NCBI GenBank assembly: GCA_001874305.1
Contig: MPCU01000009.1
Coordinates: forward strand, 62,001-126,000
DNA length: 64,000 bases
Reading direction: 5' to 3'
Source of the DNA: Bacteriovorax sp. MedPE-SWde
Lineage (GTDB): Bacteria; Bdellovibrionota; Bacteriovoracia; Bacteriovoracales; Bacteriovoracaceae
The notes beneath the pieces are model-generated. The model did not search any database, had not been told where the DNA came from, and worked only from the letters and a program-made list of their open reading frames with translations. This document shows positions 10,192 to 21,023 of the stretch, piece after piece. A program made the translations under genes and the position numbers. The stretch's first letter is position 1. Each line of letters opens with the position of its first letter.

Positions 10192-10692
10192 ATGATGAAA
10201 GAATTATTAATGTTAGAGAGAATGGTTATAGAGTCGATTGCTAAAGGAGAGAAGAGTTTAAAATCAATTCAACTGGATACAGGCCTTGATTACTCATTAG
10301 TCTTATCTATTGCAGCCAAGCTTTTACAAAGAGGACTAGTTGACTATAAATACGGCGAATACAGTGTTTCTAAGAATGATATAAATTGGCAAAAAGTTAA
10401 TAGAGACGACAGTATAAAAAATGAAATAAAAGAAGTATCTGATAATATGATTGATATCTTCTTTGATGATAGAAGTCGTAATAAACTCAAGTTACAAAAA
10501 GTTTATATTAACAAACAAGATGAAAAGATTCTGAATTCTCTATTAAATAGTGTTGAGAATTTTGTTAATGATCTAAGAAAAGATCAAAAAGTAAATAATG
10601 TAAAAGTACAAACTAAAGATCAAAAAGTTTTGATGTGGGGTTATGGAGATTATCAGGATTTAGTACAAAATACGCTAAAGGTTGTTTCTTAG
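10192..10692 (+). CDS. hypothetical protein, possible winged-helix N-terminus
   Basis: ORF directly downstream of 9806..10186; 'KSIQLDTGLDYSLVLSIAAKLLQRGLVDYKYGEYSVS' resembles a wHTH. Confidence 0.5.
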   Translation: MMKELLMLERMVIESIAKGEKSLKSIQLDTGLDYSLVLSIAAKLLQRGLVDYKYGEYSVSKNDINWQKVNRDDSIKNEIKEVSDNMIDIFFDDRSRNKLKLQKVYINKQDEKILNSLLNSVENFVNDLRKDQKVNNVKVQTKDQKVLMWGYGDYQDLVQNTLKVVS

Positions 10693-11379
10693 TGAATCAA
10701 GTCTATTAATAATTAGCTCAGGATCTCTTTGAGAGTGTGCCAAACCACATGTTGCACTTATGTAAGAGATCCTTTCTGATAGGCTTGATACTGTTTCCTT
10801 TGTAGCCGAGTTTGTTGCTATAACTCCGGCCATAATATCAATTTTTTTAGAAATCAATCCTTCAATGTTAGGGTTCAGAATATAGTCAACTGAGAAAATA
10901 TCAAGAGGCAGAGAATTTATATAAGAAATATCTTTATTTAAAAGCTTCTTACAACAATGTATTCCAATCTTGGTAAAGTACTTTTTAGCGTACAGAATAA
11001 CTTCTTCGAGTTCTTGAGAGTGATTAATAATTGGCTCATCAAAGAAAAAATAAATATCTGTATCATTTGTAATTTTATAAATTTCCTCAATACAATCATA
11101 AATATCAGAAACATTACCAGGATAGGTATTAGGTCCAACAAGTTGAACTTTGAGATGAGATTTACCTCGCTTTCTGGCTTCATTAATAAATAGTTCCAAG
11201 TACTTAAAATTACAGTTTTTAACTTGGTCGATCATATCTCCATGAATATTTAGTAATTGGGGAAAGAAGGGGAGCTCATGCTTAAATGAGTAAGCTAATG
11301 CTTCGTCTATATCTCTGAAGGGAAGACTACCTACTCCTGTTGTGAGTATATCCTTAGCCATTGTAGCCATAGGTATCAA
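10675..11379 (-). CDS. MetE/UROD-like TIM-barrel protein, short methionine synthase-like
   Basis: 'TTGVGSLPFRDIDEA', HxC-like 'IGIHCCKK' and C-terminal 'TCGLAHSQRD' resemble the MetE catalytic domain zinc site. Confidence 0.7.
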   Translation of the reverse strand: MIPMATMAKDILTTGVGSLPFRDIDEALAYSFKHELPFFPQLLNIHGDMIDQVKNCNFKYLELFINEARKRGKSHLKVQLVGPNTYPGNVSDIYDCIEEIYKITNDTDIYFFFDEPIINHSQELEEVILYAKKYFTKIGIHCCKKLLNKDISYINSLPLDIFSVDYILNPNIEGLISKKIDIMAGVIATNSATKETVSSLSERISYISATCGLAHSQRDPELIINRLDSLRNNL

Positions 11380-11776
11380 TCATCTCTTTGAGAATATCTT
11401 TTAATGCATACTTAAATGTTTTATTTTCCGGGGAATCAGTACAGCACTGTATGTAACCAAGCATTTTTTCAAATGTTGTTTTTCTTCCTTCACTAGTGAT
11501 CCAGTTGTGAAAGAAGTGTATAGCTGTGATCCATTGATCTAGTTGGTATTCTGAGCAATCTACACTTTCAAATAATAATTGACCTGTTTTCTTATGATTA
11601 GGATTAGACTTTAATGAAAGTCCAAGATAGTGGATTATAGTTTGAAGCTCCTCTTCTGAGGAACAAGCTAGAAATATTTCTTTGAGTTTATCATCTGTAA
11701 GGAATGCTTCCGGGAAAGTATTCCTTACTTTTGAAAAATATTTATCTAAGAGTTCAGATGAACTGTTCTTAACCAT
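11354..11776 (-). CDS. hypothetical protein
   Basis: Overlaps metH and the MetE-like gene at its two ends (apparent operon). Confidence 0.6.
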   Translation of the reverse strand: MVKNSSSELLDKYFSKVRNTFPEAFLTDDKLKEIFLACSSEEELQTIIHYLGLSLKSNPNHKKTGQLLFESVDCSEYQLDQWITAIHFFHNWITSEGRKTTFEKMLGYIQCCTDSPENKTFKYALKDILKEMIDTYGYNG

Positions 11777-14700
11777 TTCTTTGCCTCTTCAAGCTCAATT
11801 CCTTTTCTTTTTGCGTAACTTTCAACCTGGTCGTCACCTATAGAGAGAATATTGAAATATTTAGCATCTGGATGTGAGAATAAGTAGCCTGAAACTGAAC
11901 TTGCAGGAACCATTGCATAGTTCTCTGTTAAGTAAGCATTAGTCTTGTTCTGAGCATCGAGTAGTTCCCAGAGTTTTGATTTTTCAGTATGATCTGGACA
12001 TGCTGGATATCCTGGTGCGGGTCTAATACCTTGATACTTTTCACTTATGATATCATCAATAACTGTGCTTTCATCTTCTGAGATAGACCAGAAGTCTCTT
12101 GCTCTTTTGTGTATAAGTTCTGCAAAGGCTTCTGCTAGTCGATCTCCTATGGCCTTAACCATAATAGAAGAATAATCATCATTCATCTTTTCAAAGTTCT
12201 TAGCAAATTTCTCTACTTCATCGCCCATGGTAACAACGAAAGCACCAATATAGTCTTCCAGATCTCTTTCTTGAGGTGCAATGAAGTCAGAAAGAGATTG
12301 ATACGATGAACCTTCTTTAGTTTTTGCTTTTTGTTGTCTTAAGAAGTTTAAAGTCTCAATTTTTTCACCATCTTCATTGAAGAGATCTACATCATCTCCA
12401 CGTCTGGATGCTTTCCAGAATCCCATAGCTGCCTTTGGAGAGAATCTCTTTTCTTTAATAATTCTTTCTAGAAAACTCTCTGCATCGGCGAAAAGCTTCT
12501 TGGCCTCTTCCCCGTATTTCTTATTTGATAGAATCTTCGGGTATGTTCCCTTAAGTTCCCATGTCCAAAAGAAAGGGGACCAATCTATGTACTTAGCAAT
12601 TTCTTCTAGTGATATATCATCAAAAACTCTTGCGCCTGTAAAATCTGGCCTTATAGTTTGATGGTTTTTAAAAAGGTCCTCTCTTGAATTAAGTGCATCT
12701 TCGTATGAAATAATTGCAGATGTATTATTTCTACTTCTTTCAAAATATTCTCTAAGAGATTGTTGCTTTTCTTCTAATTCAGTTAAGTACTTATCTTTAA
12801 AGTTAGGACTTAATAAATTATTACAAATCTCAACAACGAGGGATGCATCACCAACCTGAACAACTGGTGATTTTGTATGTGGGGCAATCTTTACAGCTGT
12901 ATGGGTTTTACTTGTTGTAGCACCACCTACAAGAATAGGAATATTCAAATCTTGTCTAATGAACTCTTGAACATTGTAAATCATTTCATCAAGAGAGGGT
13001 GTAATAAGACCGCTTAGTCCTATTATTTGTGCGTTATTTTCTTTTGCTGATTTAATAATGTCTTCACATGAAACCATAACACCAAGATCGATTACATCAT
13101 ATCCATTACACGCTAGAACAACTCCAACAATATTTTTTCCAATATCGTGAACATCTCCTTTTACTGTAGCTATGACGAATGTTTTCTTATCAGTTTTACC
13201 TGTGTCTTTATTCTTTTCCATGAATGGTTCAAGATAAGCAACAGCTTGTTTCATAACTCTTGCACTCTTTACTACTTGTGGAAGAAACATTTTCCCTTCA
13301 CCAAAGAGTCCTCCAACAACTTTCATTCCACCCATTAGTGGACCTTCAATTACATCAAGTGGTGTTCCTAGTTGTTGCCTTGCTTCTTCAACATCTTCTT
13401 CGATGAACTTTGATATCCCTTTCACTAGAGAGTGAGAAATTCTTTCTTGAAGGTTTCCTTCTCTCCAGGTGACATCATCTTCACGTTTTTTCTTCGTTAT
13501 TCCTCTGAACTGTTCAGAGTATTCTATAAGCTCTTCTGTAGCATCAGGGCTTTTATTAAAAAGTACATTTTCTATTTTAACTTTTAGCTCTGGCTTTATA
13601 TCTTCGTAAATTTCTAGCATTCCTGCATTTACGATTCCCATGTCAAGGCCGGCTTGAATACCGTAGTAGAGGAATGAGCTATGCATGGCCTCTCTAACAA
13701 GATTATTTCCTCGAAAAGAGAAAGATACATTAGAGATACCCCCTGAAGTCATCGCTCCAGGACATGTTGCTTTGATTTCTCTAACAGCTTCTATAAAGTC
13801 GATCGCATAATTGTTGTGTTCTTCAATCCCTGTTCCAACTGTTAGAACATTGGGGTCGAAAATAATGTCATGTGGAGGGAATCCAACTTCTTCGACAAGG
13901 ATTTTATAGGCCCTTTGGCATATCCTTACTTTATCGTCTTTTTCTGCTGCCTGTCCTTTTTCGTCAAAGGCCATTACAACTGCAGCAGCTCCGTATTCTT
14001 TTATTAAGCGGGCATGTTGCTTGAATATCTCTTCACCTTCTTTTAAGGAGATAGAATTGACGATCCCTTTACCTTGAAGACATTTAAGCCCTGCCTCTAT
14101 TACTTCCCACTTAGATGAATCAATCATAATAGGGACTTTACAAATGTCAGGCTCAGAAGCAACTAGATTTAAAAACTTTATCATACAGGCCTTACTATCA
14201 AGTAAACCTTCATCAAAGTTAATATCAATTATATTTGCACCGTTTTCAACTTGCTGTCTTGCAATATTTAAGGCGGTATCAAAATCCCCTTCTTTAATAA
14301 GTCGAGCAAATCTCGGTGACCCTGTTACATTTGTTCTTTCACCGACCATTATAAAAGGTCTATCACCTTGACTCAAAAGATTAAGAGGCTCTAGACCACT
14401 TAGCCTCATTGATTCTTTAATAGAATGGCCATGTCTTGGAGTTATACTTTTAAGTTTGTTTGCAATTGCATTAATATGATCAGGAGTTGTTCCACAACAT
14501 CCACCAACAATATTAATTAGTCCCGATGAAGCAAACTCTTCTAGAAATCCAGAAGTTTGATCAGGTGTCTCATCATAACCTGTGTCACTCAGTGGGTTAG
14601 GAAGTCCTGCATTTGGATAGCAGCTAATATGACAGTCAGAAATCTTAGAGAGTTCTTCAATATACGGTCGCATATCACTTGCACCAAGAGCACAGTTAAT

Positions 14701-15429
14701 TCCAACACTAAATGGGTTGGCATGTCTTACTGAGTTCCAAAAGGCTTCAACAGTTTGCCCAGATAATGTTCTACCTGAAGCATCAGTAATAGTAACAGAG
14801 AGCATGATTGGTATGTCTTTACCTGTTTCGTCATTAAACTTTCTCATCGCGAAAATAGCAGCTTTGAGATTTAAGGTGTCAAATGAAGTTTCGGCGAGTA
14901 ATAAATCTGCACCACCTTCAACAAGACCCTTTGATTGTTGGTAATAGTTTTCAACCAGCTCATCAAAAGTTACACCTCGAAAAGCAGGATTATTTACATC
15001 TGGAGACATCGAAGCCGTTTTATTTGTCGGCCCTAGTGCACCAGCAACAAAACATTTTCTGTCTGGATTATTTTCTTCAAATTCTCTACAGGCTTCTTTT
15101 GCAATTTTAGCTGATTGAACATTTATCTCATAAGCAACATGCTCAAGCTCGTAATCTGCTTGTGCAATTTCTGTTGCAGAAAATGTATTTGTTTCAATAA
15201 TATCTGAGCCGGCAGCAAGATACTGAGTATGTATTTCTTTTATTATATGTGGGCGGGTAAGACTTAAGAGGTCGTTATTTCCTTTAAGATCAATTTTAGA
15301 ATCTGGAAATCTGTCACCTCTAAAGTCTTCTTCTTCTAGTTTGTACTTTTGGACCATTGTTCCCATGGCACCGTCAAGAAATAGGATTCTGTTTTTAATT
15401 ATTTCGTTTAGTTCATTTTTTAATGTCAT
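11746..15429 (-). CDS. metH: cobalamin-dependent methionine synthase
   Basis: 1227 aa; homocysteine-binding, pterin-binding, B12-binding '[29 protein letters not shown]' and activation domain '[17 protein letters not shown]'. Confidence 0.98.
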   Translation of the reverse strand: MTLKNELNEIIKNRILFLDGAMGTMVQKYKLEEEDFRGDRFPDSKIDLKGNNDLLSLTRPHIIKEIHTQYLAAGSDIIETNTFSATEIAQADYELEHVAYEINVQSAKIAKEACREFEENNPDRKCFVAGALGPTNKTASMSPDVNNPAFRGVTFDELVENYYQQSKGLVEGGADLLLAETSFDTLNLKAAIFAMRKFNDETGKDIPIMLSVTITDASGRTLSGQTVEAFWNSVRHANPFSVGINCALGASDMRPYIEELSKISDCHISCYPNAGLPNPLSDTGYDETPDQTSGFLEEFASSGLINIVGGCCGTTPDHINAIANKLKSITPRHGHSIKESMRLSGLEPLNLLSQGDRPFIMVGERTNVTGSPRFARLIKEGDFDTALNIARQQVENGANIIDINFDEGLLDSKACMIKFLNLVASEPDICKVPIMIDSSKWEVIEAGLKCLQGKGIVNSISLKEGEEIFKQHARLIKEYGAAAVVMAFDEKGQAAEKDDKVRICQRAYKILVEEVGFPPHDIIFDPNVLTVGTGIEEHNNYAIDFIEAVREIKATCPGAMTSGGISNVSFSFRGNNLVREAMHSSFLYYGIQAGLDMGIVNAGMLEIYEDIKPELKVKIENVLFNKSPDATEELIEYSEQFRGITKKKREDDVTWREGNLQERISHSLVKGISKFIEEDVEEARQQLGTPLDVIEGPLMGGMKVVGGLFGEGKMFLPQVVKSARVMKQAVAYLEPFMEKNKDTGKTDKKTFVIATVKGDVHDIGKNIVGVVLACNGYDVIDLGVMVSCEDIIKSAKENNAQIIGLSGLITPSLDEMIYNVQEFIRQDLNIPILVGGATTSKTHTAVKIAPHTKSPVVQVGDASLVVEICNNLLSPNFKDKYLTELEEKQQSLREYFERSRNNTSAIISYEDALNSREDLFKNHQTIRPDFTGARVFDDISLEEIAKYIDWSPFFWTWELKGTYPKILSNKKYGEEAKKLFADAESFLERIIKEKRFSPKAAMGFWKASRRGDDVDLFNEDGEKIETLNFLRQQKAKTKEGSSYQSLSDFIAPQERDLEDYIGAFVVTMGDEVEKFAKNFEKMNDDYSSIMVKAIGDRLAEAFAELIHKRARDFWSISEDESTVIDDIISEKYQGIRPAPGYPACPDHTEKSKLWELLDAQNKTNAYLTENYAMVPASSVSGYLFSHPDAKYFNILSIGDDQVESYAKRKGIELEEAKKWLRTVHLNS

Positions 15430-16373
15430 TAGAATAACTTCTTTACAACTTGTGATACAGATTTTGCATCGTTCATAACGTAGAAATGTAGTGATGGTAC
15501 ATTAGCATTAAGAAGCTCTTCTCCTTGCTTAATGGCCCAACGAACACCTATCTCTTCTACGTGATCAGGGTTCTCATGTGCTTCTTCTACAAATTCATCA
15601 GGAAAATCAACATAGAAGTGACTTGGAACACTTCTAAATTGCTTTAGGTTCTTAATAACTTTTATTCCTGGAACTATAGGGCAAGTGATATCAGCCTCTC
15701 TACAGCTTTTAACAAAATCGAAGTATTTTTGATTATCAAAGAACATTTGAGTAACGATATAATCAGAACCAGCATCTACTTTATTTTTTAACCTTTGAAT
15801 ATCAAGCTTCAGGTTTGGAGCTTCAAAGTGTTTTTCAGGATAACCTGCAACACCAACACAGAAGTCCATTGGTATAGATTGGTTTATTTCATCTAAATAA
15901 ATACCTTTTTTTACATCATTTATTTGATCTACAAGATCAATTGCGTAGTGGTTTCTATGTTTAACTTTATCATATTGTTTATTGTAATTAAGACCATCTC
16001 CTCTGAGAGCAAGGACATTATGAATTCCAAGATAGTTGAGCTCAATAAGAGCATCTTCTGTTTCTTCTTTAGTAAAACCTTGAGTCAAAAGATGGGTTAC
16101 GGTATCAATTCTAAACCTGTTTTGAATAACTCCACAGATTCCAATTGTTCCAGGTCTTTTCTTATAGATTTTTCTCTCGATACTACCGTCATTCTTTTCA
16201 TTATAATATGCACCGGCCGGGTGCGCAGTAACATCAACCCAAGAAGGATTATATGGTTGAAGTGTGTTAACAACTTCAATCACTGCTTCAATAGTTCTTC
16301 CTCTTGGAGGAGGTACTATTTCAAAACTAAAGAGAGGATTAGAGGATTTATCGATATGTTCTATAACTTTCAT
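15429..16373 (-). CDS. metF: methylenetetrahydrofolate reductase
   Basis: '[17 protein letters not shown]', 'NVLALRGDG', '[11 protein letters not shown]', 'VPGIKVI'. Confidence 0.94.
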   Translation of the reverse strand: MKVIEHIDKSSNPLFSFEIVPPPRGRTIEAVIEVVNTLQPYNPSWVDVTAHPAGAYYNEKNDGSIERKIYKKRPGTIGICGVIQNRFRIDTVTHLLTQGFTKEETEDALIELNYLGIHNVLALRGDGLNYNKQYDKVKHRNHYAIDLVDQINDVKKGIYLDEINQSIPMDFCVGVAGYPEKHFEAPNLKLDIQRLKNKVDAGSDYIVTQMFFDNQKYFDFVKSCREADITCPIVPGIKVIKNLKQFRSVPSHFYVDFPDEFVEEAHENPDHVEEIGVRWAIKQGEELLNANVPSLHFYVMNDAKSVSQVVKKLF

Positions 16374-16437
16374 TTCAAACCTTTGAATGGAAATATTTAA
16401 TAGAACAATTGTACTTTCTTTGGAGAGAAAAAGGAAG

Positions 16438-16462
16438 GCGAAAGCCCCTGAGGACTTTCGCT
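16438..16462 (-). terminator. Rho-independent-like terminator
   Basis: GCGAAAG/CTTTCGC stem; U-rich tail (CTTCCTTTTT) on the minus strand, downstream of the histidine kinase gene. Confidence 0.6.
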
Positions 16463-16471
16463 TTGAGGGGA

Positions 16472-17137
16472 TTAGTAAGGAAGGATGAGTGAAATTTGAG
16501 TACCAAATTTCGGGATGGAGCGGCAGTGAATTTCACCACCTAAATTATAAATTTCTCTAATTGCATTATTGAGTCCAAGTCCACTTCCTTCTGATGAAAA
16601 TGTTGTGTTGAGTTTTCCGATTTTGGCGAGCTGATCGGGAGAAATTCCTTCTCCAAAGTCAGTGATAGAAATTTTGGTGAACTTATTGCATTGAGTTGCT
16701 TTTATGACTAGTTCATCTGAGTTCTCTGTGGCCTGGACAGCATTATTTATAAGATTAGAGAGAATATTTTCTAGAGCTTCTTTTGAAGTATTTATTTTTA
16801 ACCATGGACGTATAATTTTAATCTCCGAGCGAATTAGTCTTGAATGCTCGATCTTCTTTTGGTCTTTTATAGATTTTAGTAAATTAGGAAGACAAATCTG
16901 AACTTCATTGTCGTCTTTACTAGTTTGGGCAAGAGCAATAATTCTTTTAAGACACCTCTTTGTTAATTCTTCTTTTCGTGGATCATTATCAAAATGTCCT
17001 TTAGAGATAATCTTTAGTGTCTGGAGAGGTGACTTAATATCATGAAGTATCTTTTTAATTTCATTGCATTTAGTTGTCTGTGAATAATCAAACTTCTTAG
17101 TATTTAATTGGATAATATTATCTGTCGTTAATTTCAT
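16472..17137 (-). CDS. small soluble sensor histidine kinase (DHp + HATPase)
   Basis: H-box 'KKILHDIKSPLQTLKI', N-box 'NILSNLINNAVQA', 'DFGEGI', 'GSGLGL'. Confidence 0.85.
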   Translation of the reverse strand: MKLTTDNIIQLNTKKFDYSQTTKCNEIKKILHDIKSPLQTLKIISKGHFDNDPRKEELTKRCLKRIIALAQTSKDDNEVQICLPNLLKSIKDQKKIEHSRLIRSEIKIIRPWLKINTSKEALENILSNLINNAVQATENSDELVIKATQCNKFTKISITDFGEGISPDQLAKIGKLNTTFSSEGSGLGLNNAIREIYNLGGEIHCRSIPKFGTQISLILPY

Positions 17138-17364
17138 TTATGCTCCGTTTCTAATGTGTGGTGAAAATAAGTGACTATTAAGAGAAGTTCGATTTTTTCT
17201 AAATTAGAAAGATATTTAATATTTCAGGGTGGGATAATGATCGTCTTATCAGTAGGTTATAGTTTTAAATGTGGTTGATGTTTTCAGTCTGGTATTGGGG
17301 AATATTTGATGTGTATGAATATTTAAGTGAAAGTAACTGATTTTATAAGATATAATATAGTTGG

Positions 17365-18249
17365 ATGAAGTCAGAACAATTAATTGAAATTCAAAGTGAG
17401 TTCATTAGTGCGAAAATATCTCCTTTAGGTGCAGAGATAAAGAGTCTTACTGACCTTGAGTCCGGTGTAGAGTATCTTTGGCAAGGAAAGAAGGCCGTCT
17501 ACCCATGGAGTAGCCAGGTTATTTTTCCAATCGTAGGGAAGTTACGTGAAGATCAGTACTTTCTTGGAAGAAAGTATTATCGTCTAGCGAAAGATGGTTT
17601 CGCAAAAGATTTAAAATTCGACGTTAAAAGTCAGAGAAAAGATCAAGTCTCATTCATACTTACTCATGATGCAGATACAATGCTGGGCTTTCCATATATG
17701 TTCTCTCTCATTGTTACTTACAGTGTCTATGGACCTAAGTTATCGGTATCTGTTGAGATAAAGAACCTTGATAAGAAAGAGATGTTTTGCTCTCTTGGTT
17801 TTGCAACAATCTTTAATTTACCAATCTCAGATGAAGGTCGTGAAGATTATTATTTAGAATTTAATAATGAAGAAGATAGAGGTTCCTATTATCTCGATAA
17901 TGAACTTGTAAACTTTCATCATGCTGACGACAAGAAGGTAATGATTGGAAACTCTGTCAGTTTTAAGGATGATACATTTAAGGGTGGTGAAATGCTCTTT
18001 AAGGATTTTTCTTCAAATAAGGTTACGTACAAAAATAGAGTAAATGAAAAATCTGTTGAATTAGAGTTTGGAAACGTTCCCTACCTTTCTGTATGGTCAT
18101 ACCCCGATGCTCCATTTGTGAGAATTGCTCCATCTTTTGGAGTAACAGATGCTGTAGATTCAAATAACGATTTCTATATGAAAGAAGGACTTATTGATAT
18201 TGAGCAGGAAAAAACTTTTAAGTTTGAAATGTCGATTATGATTCGTTAA
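17365..18249 (+). CDS. aldose 1-epimerase-family protein
   Basis: 'AKISPLGAEIKSLTDLESGVEYLWQGKKAVYPWSSQVIFPIVGKL' typical of the galactose mutarotase-like family. Confidence 0.85.
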   Translation: MKSEQLIEIQSEFISAKISPLGAEIKSLTDLESGVEYLWQGKKAVYPWSSQVIFPIVGKLREDQYFLGRKYYRLAKDGFAKDLKFDVKSQRKDQVSFILTHDADTMLGFPYMFSLIVTYSVYGPKLSVSVEIKNLDKKEMFCSLGFATIFNLPISDEGREDYYLEFNNEEDRGSYYLDNELVNFHHADDKKVMIGNSVSFKDDTFKGGEMLFKDFSSNKVTYKNRVNEKSVELEFGNVPYLSVWSYPDAPFVRIAPSFGVTDAVDSNNDFYMKEGLIDIEQEKTFKFEMSIMIR

Positions 18250-19223
18250 AAATCTATTAGTGTTTCCGCTCTGTCATTCGATAGGAACTTTGGAACTTCT
18301 TTACTTAGCTTCGATCCACCAATAACTTTTTCATATAGTTTTAAATAATCTCTAGAGTACTTATCGATATTATATTTCTCATAACAGTAATCGCGAATTT
18401 GTTGAGGCGATAATTTACAGTCAAAACTTTGAACAGCGTTAAGGAATTCTTCATAATTCGCACATGCTCTTCCTGCTTCTCCGATTACTTCTGGAAGGCT
18501 ACCATTTTGTGAACCAAAGATTGGAAGACCCTGTGACATTGACTCTGTCATTGCCAGGCCGAAGGGCTCATTCCATCTAACAGGAAAAACTAGAGCATCA
18601 CACTGACGTATTAAATCAAGCTTTTCTTTACCACCAACAAAGCCGTGGTTATGGATATATTTTGAAAAAGAAAATGTTTTACCACCAATAATATGGAGAT
18701 GTTTCTTTGTTTTCTTAGCGACCTTTTTACAGTCTGATAGGTTTTTAACTCGCCAAGATGCTTTTGCTAGAAAGAGAAGATTATCTTTGCCTTTCTTATT
18801 TATGTTGTCTGGTGCGGGATATTCTTCGAAGTCTATAGCATTGGCAATGAAGATATTCGAATTATGATTCTTTGCATGTGAACCTGAAACGAAAACACTA
18901 TTGTTATGGAATGTTTCACCTGGCTGCCCGTTTCCATGAACAGTACAAACAAGTGGAATATCCAATTCAAAGCTTGGGTTGAATTGAAGGTGTAGAATAT
19001 CGATATCTTTTGGAATTTTCTCTTGAAATTTATCGCGAAGATATTCACCTTCAAGAGGTATCAATTTAATACCATATTCTTCTACTTCAGACTCTGGATG
19101 GCCGAGTAGAACTACGTCGTGACCCTGACGTACAAGTTCCTTCATATGCCAAAAGAGAATTCTCTCTGTTCCACCGTAAGTTTTAACAGGAAGTGGAACA
19201 TGATGGTAGAAAGCTATTCTCAT
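18246..19223 (-). CDS. glycosyltransferase (GT-B, group 1-like)
   Basis: 'HHVPLPVKTYGGTERILFWHMKELVRQGHDVVLLG', 'FPVRWNEPFGLAMTESMSQGLPIFGSQNGSLPEVI'. Confidence 0.9.
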   Translation of the reverse strand: MRIAFYHHVPLPVKTYGGTERILFWHMKELVRQGHDVVLLGHPESEVEEYGIKLIPLEGEYLRDKFQEKIPKDIDILHLQFNPSFELDIPLVCTVHGNGQPGETFHNNSVFVSGSHAKNHNSNIFIANAIDFEEYPAPDNINKKGKDNLLFLAKASWRVKNLSDCKKVAKKTKKHLHIIGGKTFSFSKYIHNHGFVGGKEKLDLIRQCDALVFPVRWNEPFGLAMTESMSQGLPIFGSQNGSLPEVIGEAGRACANYEEFLNAVQSFDCKLSPQQIRDYCYEKYNIDKYSRDYLKLYEKVIGGSKLSKEVPKFLSNDRAETLIDF

Positions 19224-19984
19224 TCTATACTCTTTCCCTCTTGGAGGTCTTTAATCTTGGAGAATTTAAGTAGGGCAGATAGAGAATTGATACAGCAGAT
19301 GATAAATCCATACCTTCCATCTAGAATACCTCTTTTTAAAAAGTAATCTTTTAAAAATTTAAGAATAGGTCTTGAAATAATTTTAAAAGTACTAGACCTT
19401 ACGCCTCTTTCAAATGCTTCTTTTGCTGCAATAGTTGTGAATTTATTAGTTTGATTTATATGGTCTGAAATCGAATCATAACTATAGTGTAAAATATTAC
19501 CCGAAAGCTGAGTTGTTTTCGAGCCTTCGATCATTTCGATGATGTCGTGGGGGTTAACTCCGGCCCATTTTGCTTTTGTTTTATCAAAAAGTCTTAATTT
19601 TTTATCAGGATACCAGCCACAGCGATAGATCCATTTATCCACATAATTAGTAAGTCGATTAAAAGAGTAACCATCAAATTTAAAATTACTTTTTACATTT
19701 AATATTGATTCTTTTAACTCTTCATCTAGGGCTTCATCGGCATCTAGTGAGAGGACGTAGTCATGTGTAGTTTGAGTAAGGATAAAGTTTTTTTGTTCAA
19801 TATGGCCTGAAAATTTATTCTCTATAAATGTAACACCGAGGGACTTACATATTTCAGCTGTCTTATCTGTAGAAAAAGAATCAACTACTACTATTTCATC
19901 TGCAATACCCTTTAAGGAATTTATGCAGCGCTCAATGTTGTGTTCTTCATTAAACGTTATAATGGCAGCAGACAGTTTAATCAT
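19220..19984 (-). CDS. glycosyltransferase family 2 (LPS core WaaE-like)
   Basis: 'LSAAIITFNEEHNIERCINSLKGIADEIVVVDSFSTDKTAEI', 'LSLDADEALDEEL'. Confidence 0.9.
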   Translation of the reverse strand: MIKLSAAIITFNEEHNIERCINSLKGIADEIVVVDSFSTDKTAEICKSLGVTFIENKFSGHIEQKNFILTQTTHDYVLSLDADEALDEELKESILNVKSNFKFDGYSFNRLTNYVDKWIYRCGWYPDKKLRLFDKTKAKWAGVNPHDIIEMIEGSKTTQLSGNILHYSYDSISDHINQTNKFTTIAAKEAFERGVRSSTFKIISRPILKFLKDYFLKRGILDGRYGFIICCINSLSALLKFSKIKDLQEGKSIE

Positions 19985-20006
19985 TATATTGTACCAATGG
20001 ACCCTT

Positions 20007-21023
20007 ATGAGTAAGAAGTCACCAACTATATTTATTTTAAAATATCGTGCCCTTGGGGACTCGATAATGGGGTTATCAACTATAACTTATCTTCGTTCAA
20101 TTTATCCAAATAGTAAAATATATTATGGGGTGAGAGACTGGACAGCAGCTCTATACGAGAGAGTTGAGACAGATGCAGACCAGGTAATTCCTGTTAAATT
20201 TGATAGCTTCTCTGACTTTAGGAGAATGTGGAAATTATTCAACCTCTTAGGTGTTGATCATATTCATGAACTACACTTGAGTGGAAGAACTAAGAGGTTT
20301 TGTAAACTCTACTCGATGTTAACAAAGGCGAAATATACTTTTCATAATCATCACTTAGATGCAAAAGGTATGCAGGTACATGATCAAGGTGTATTGAAAC
20401 CATTAATTCAAAGAGATCTTGATGGAGCCTATACTTTTCTTGGTGAAAATAAAGATATTCCTAACTATCTCGACTTTGAGCCAAGATTTAAAAACTTAAA
20501 GGTGACTAGTGACTTCTCAATTATCTTTGGTGTTGTGGCGACACGCCAAACTAAAATGTGGGCACTAGAGAATTTTGTTAAACTTGCAAACAAAATAAAA
20601 GAGAGCTTTCCCCATTATAATATAAAGGTACCTCTTTCAAACTCAAATCAAGATAAAAGTATTAGAGAGAAGTTATCTAAACTTGATAAAGGGAATCATC
20701 TCGAATATATCATTGAGCCTTTAGCTGAGCTTCCCGAGATTATAGGTGCAGCAGATCTCTATATTGGCAATGATACGGGACTTAAGCACCTGGCCATATC
20801 AACAGGAATAAAGAGTTATACTTTCTTTGGACCAGAGCCTCCAAATGAATGGCATCCATATGATGAGAAGAGGCATCCATATTTCTATATTGAGCCTCTT
20901 GAGTGTAGAACTAGAACTGCTCATTATTGTGGGCTAAGTGAATGTGAAAGTATGATATGTTTGGATAATATCCAAGTTGAAAAAGTATTTGAACAAGTGA
21001 ATCAGGACTTAAGAAATGTATAG
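20007..21023 (+). CDS. glycosyltransferase family 9 (heptosyltransferase-like)
   Basis: 'TIFILKYRALGDSIMGLSTITYLRSIYPNSKI', 'YIGNDTGLKHLAISTGIKSYTFFGP'; start set at MSKKSP instead of the ORF-track start. Confidence 0.85.
   Translation: MSKKSPTIFILKYRALGDSIMGLSTITYLRSIYPNSKIYYGVRDWTAALYERVETDADQVIPVKFDSFSDFRRMWKLFNLLGVDHIHELHLSGRTKRFCKLYSMLTKAKYTFHNHHLDAKGMQVHDQGVLKPLIQRDLDGAYTFLGENKDIPNYLDFEPRFKNLKVTSDFSIIFGVVATRQTKMWALENFVKLANKIKESFPHYNIKVPLSNSNQDKSIREKLSKLDKGNHLEYIIEPLAELPEIIGAADLYIGNDTGLKHLAISTGIKSYTFFGPEPPNEWHPYDEKRHPYFYIEPLECRTRTAHYCGLSECESMICLDNIQVEKVFEQVNQDLRNV

Noticed and set aside
15924-16400. 158-aa plus-strand ORF opposite metF
   Set aside because: Fully antisense to a clearly conserved gene; low-complexity composition; no family features.
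19923-20006. N-terminal extension of the heptosyltransferase ORF (MQRSMLCSSLN...)
   Set aside because: Overlaps the start of the divergent GT2 gene and precedes the conserved 'KSPTIFILKYRALGD' start; ATG 20007 is preferred.
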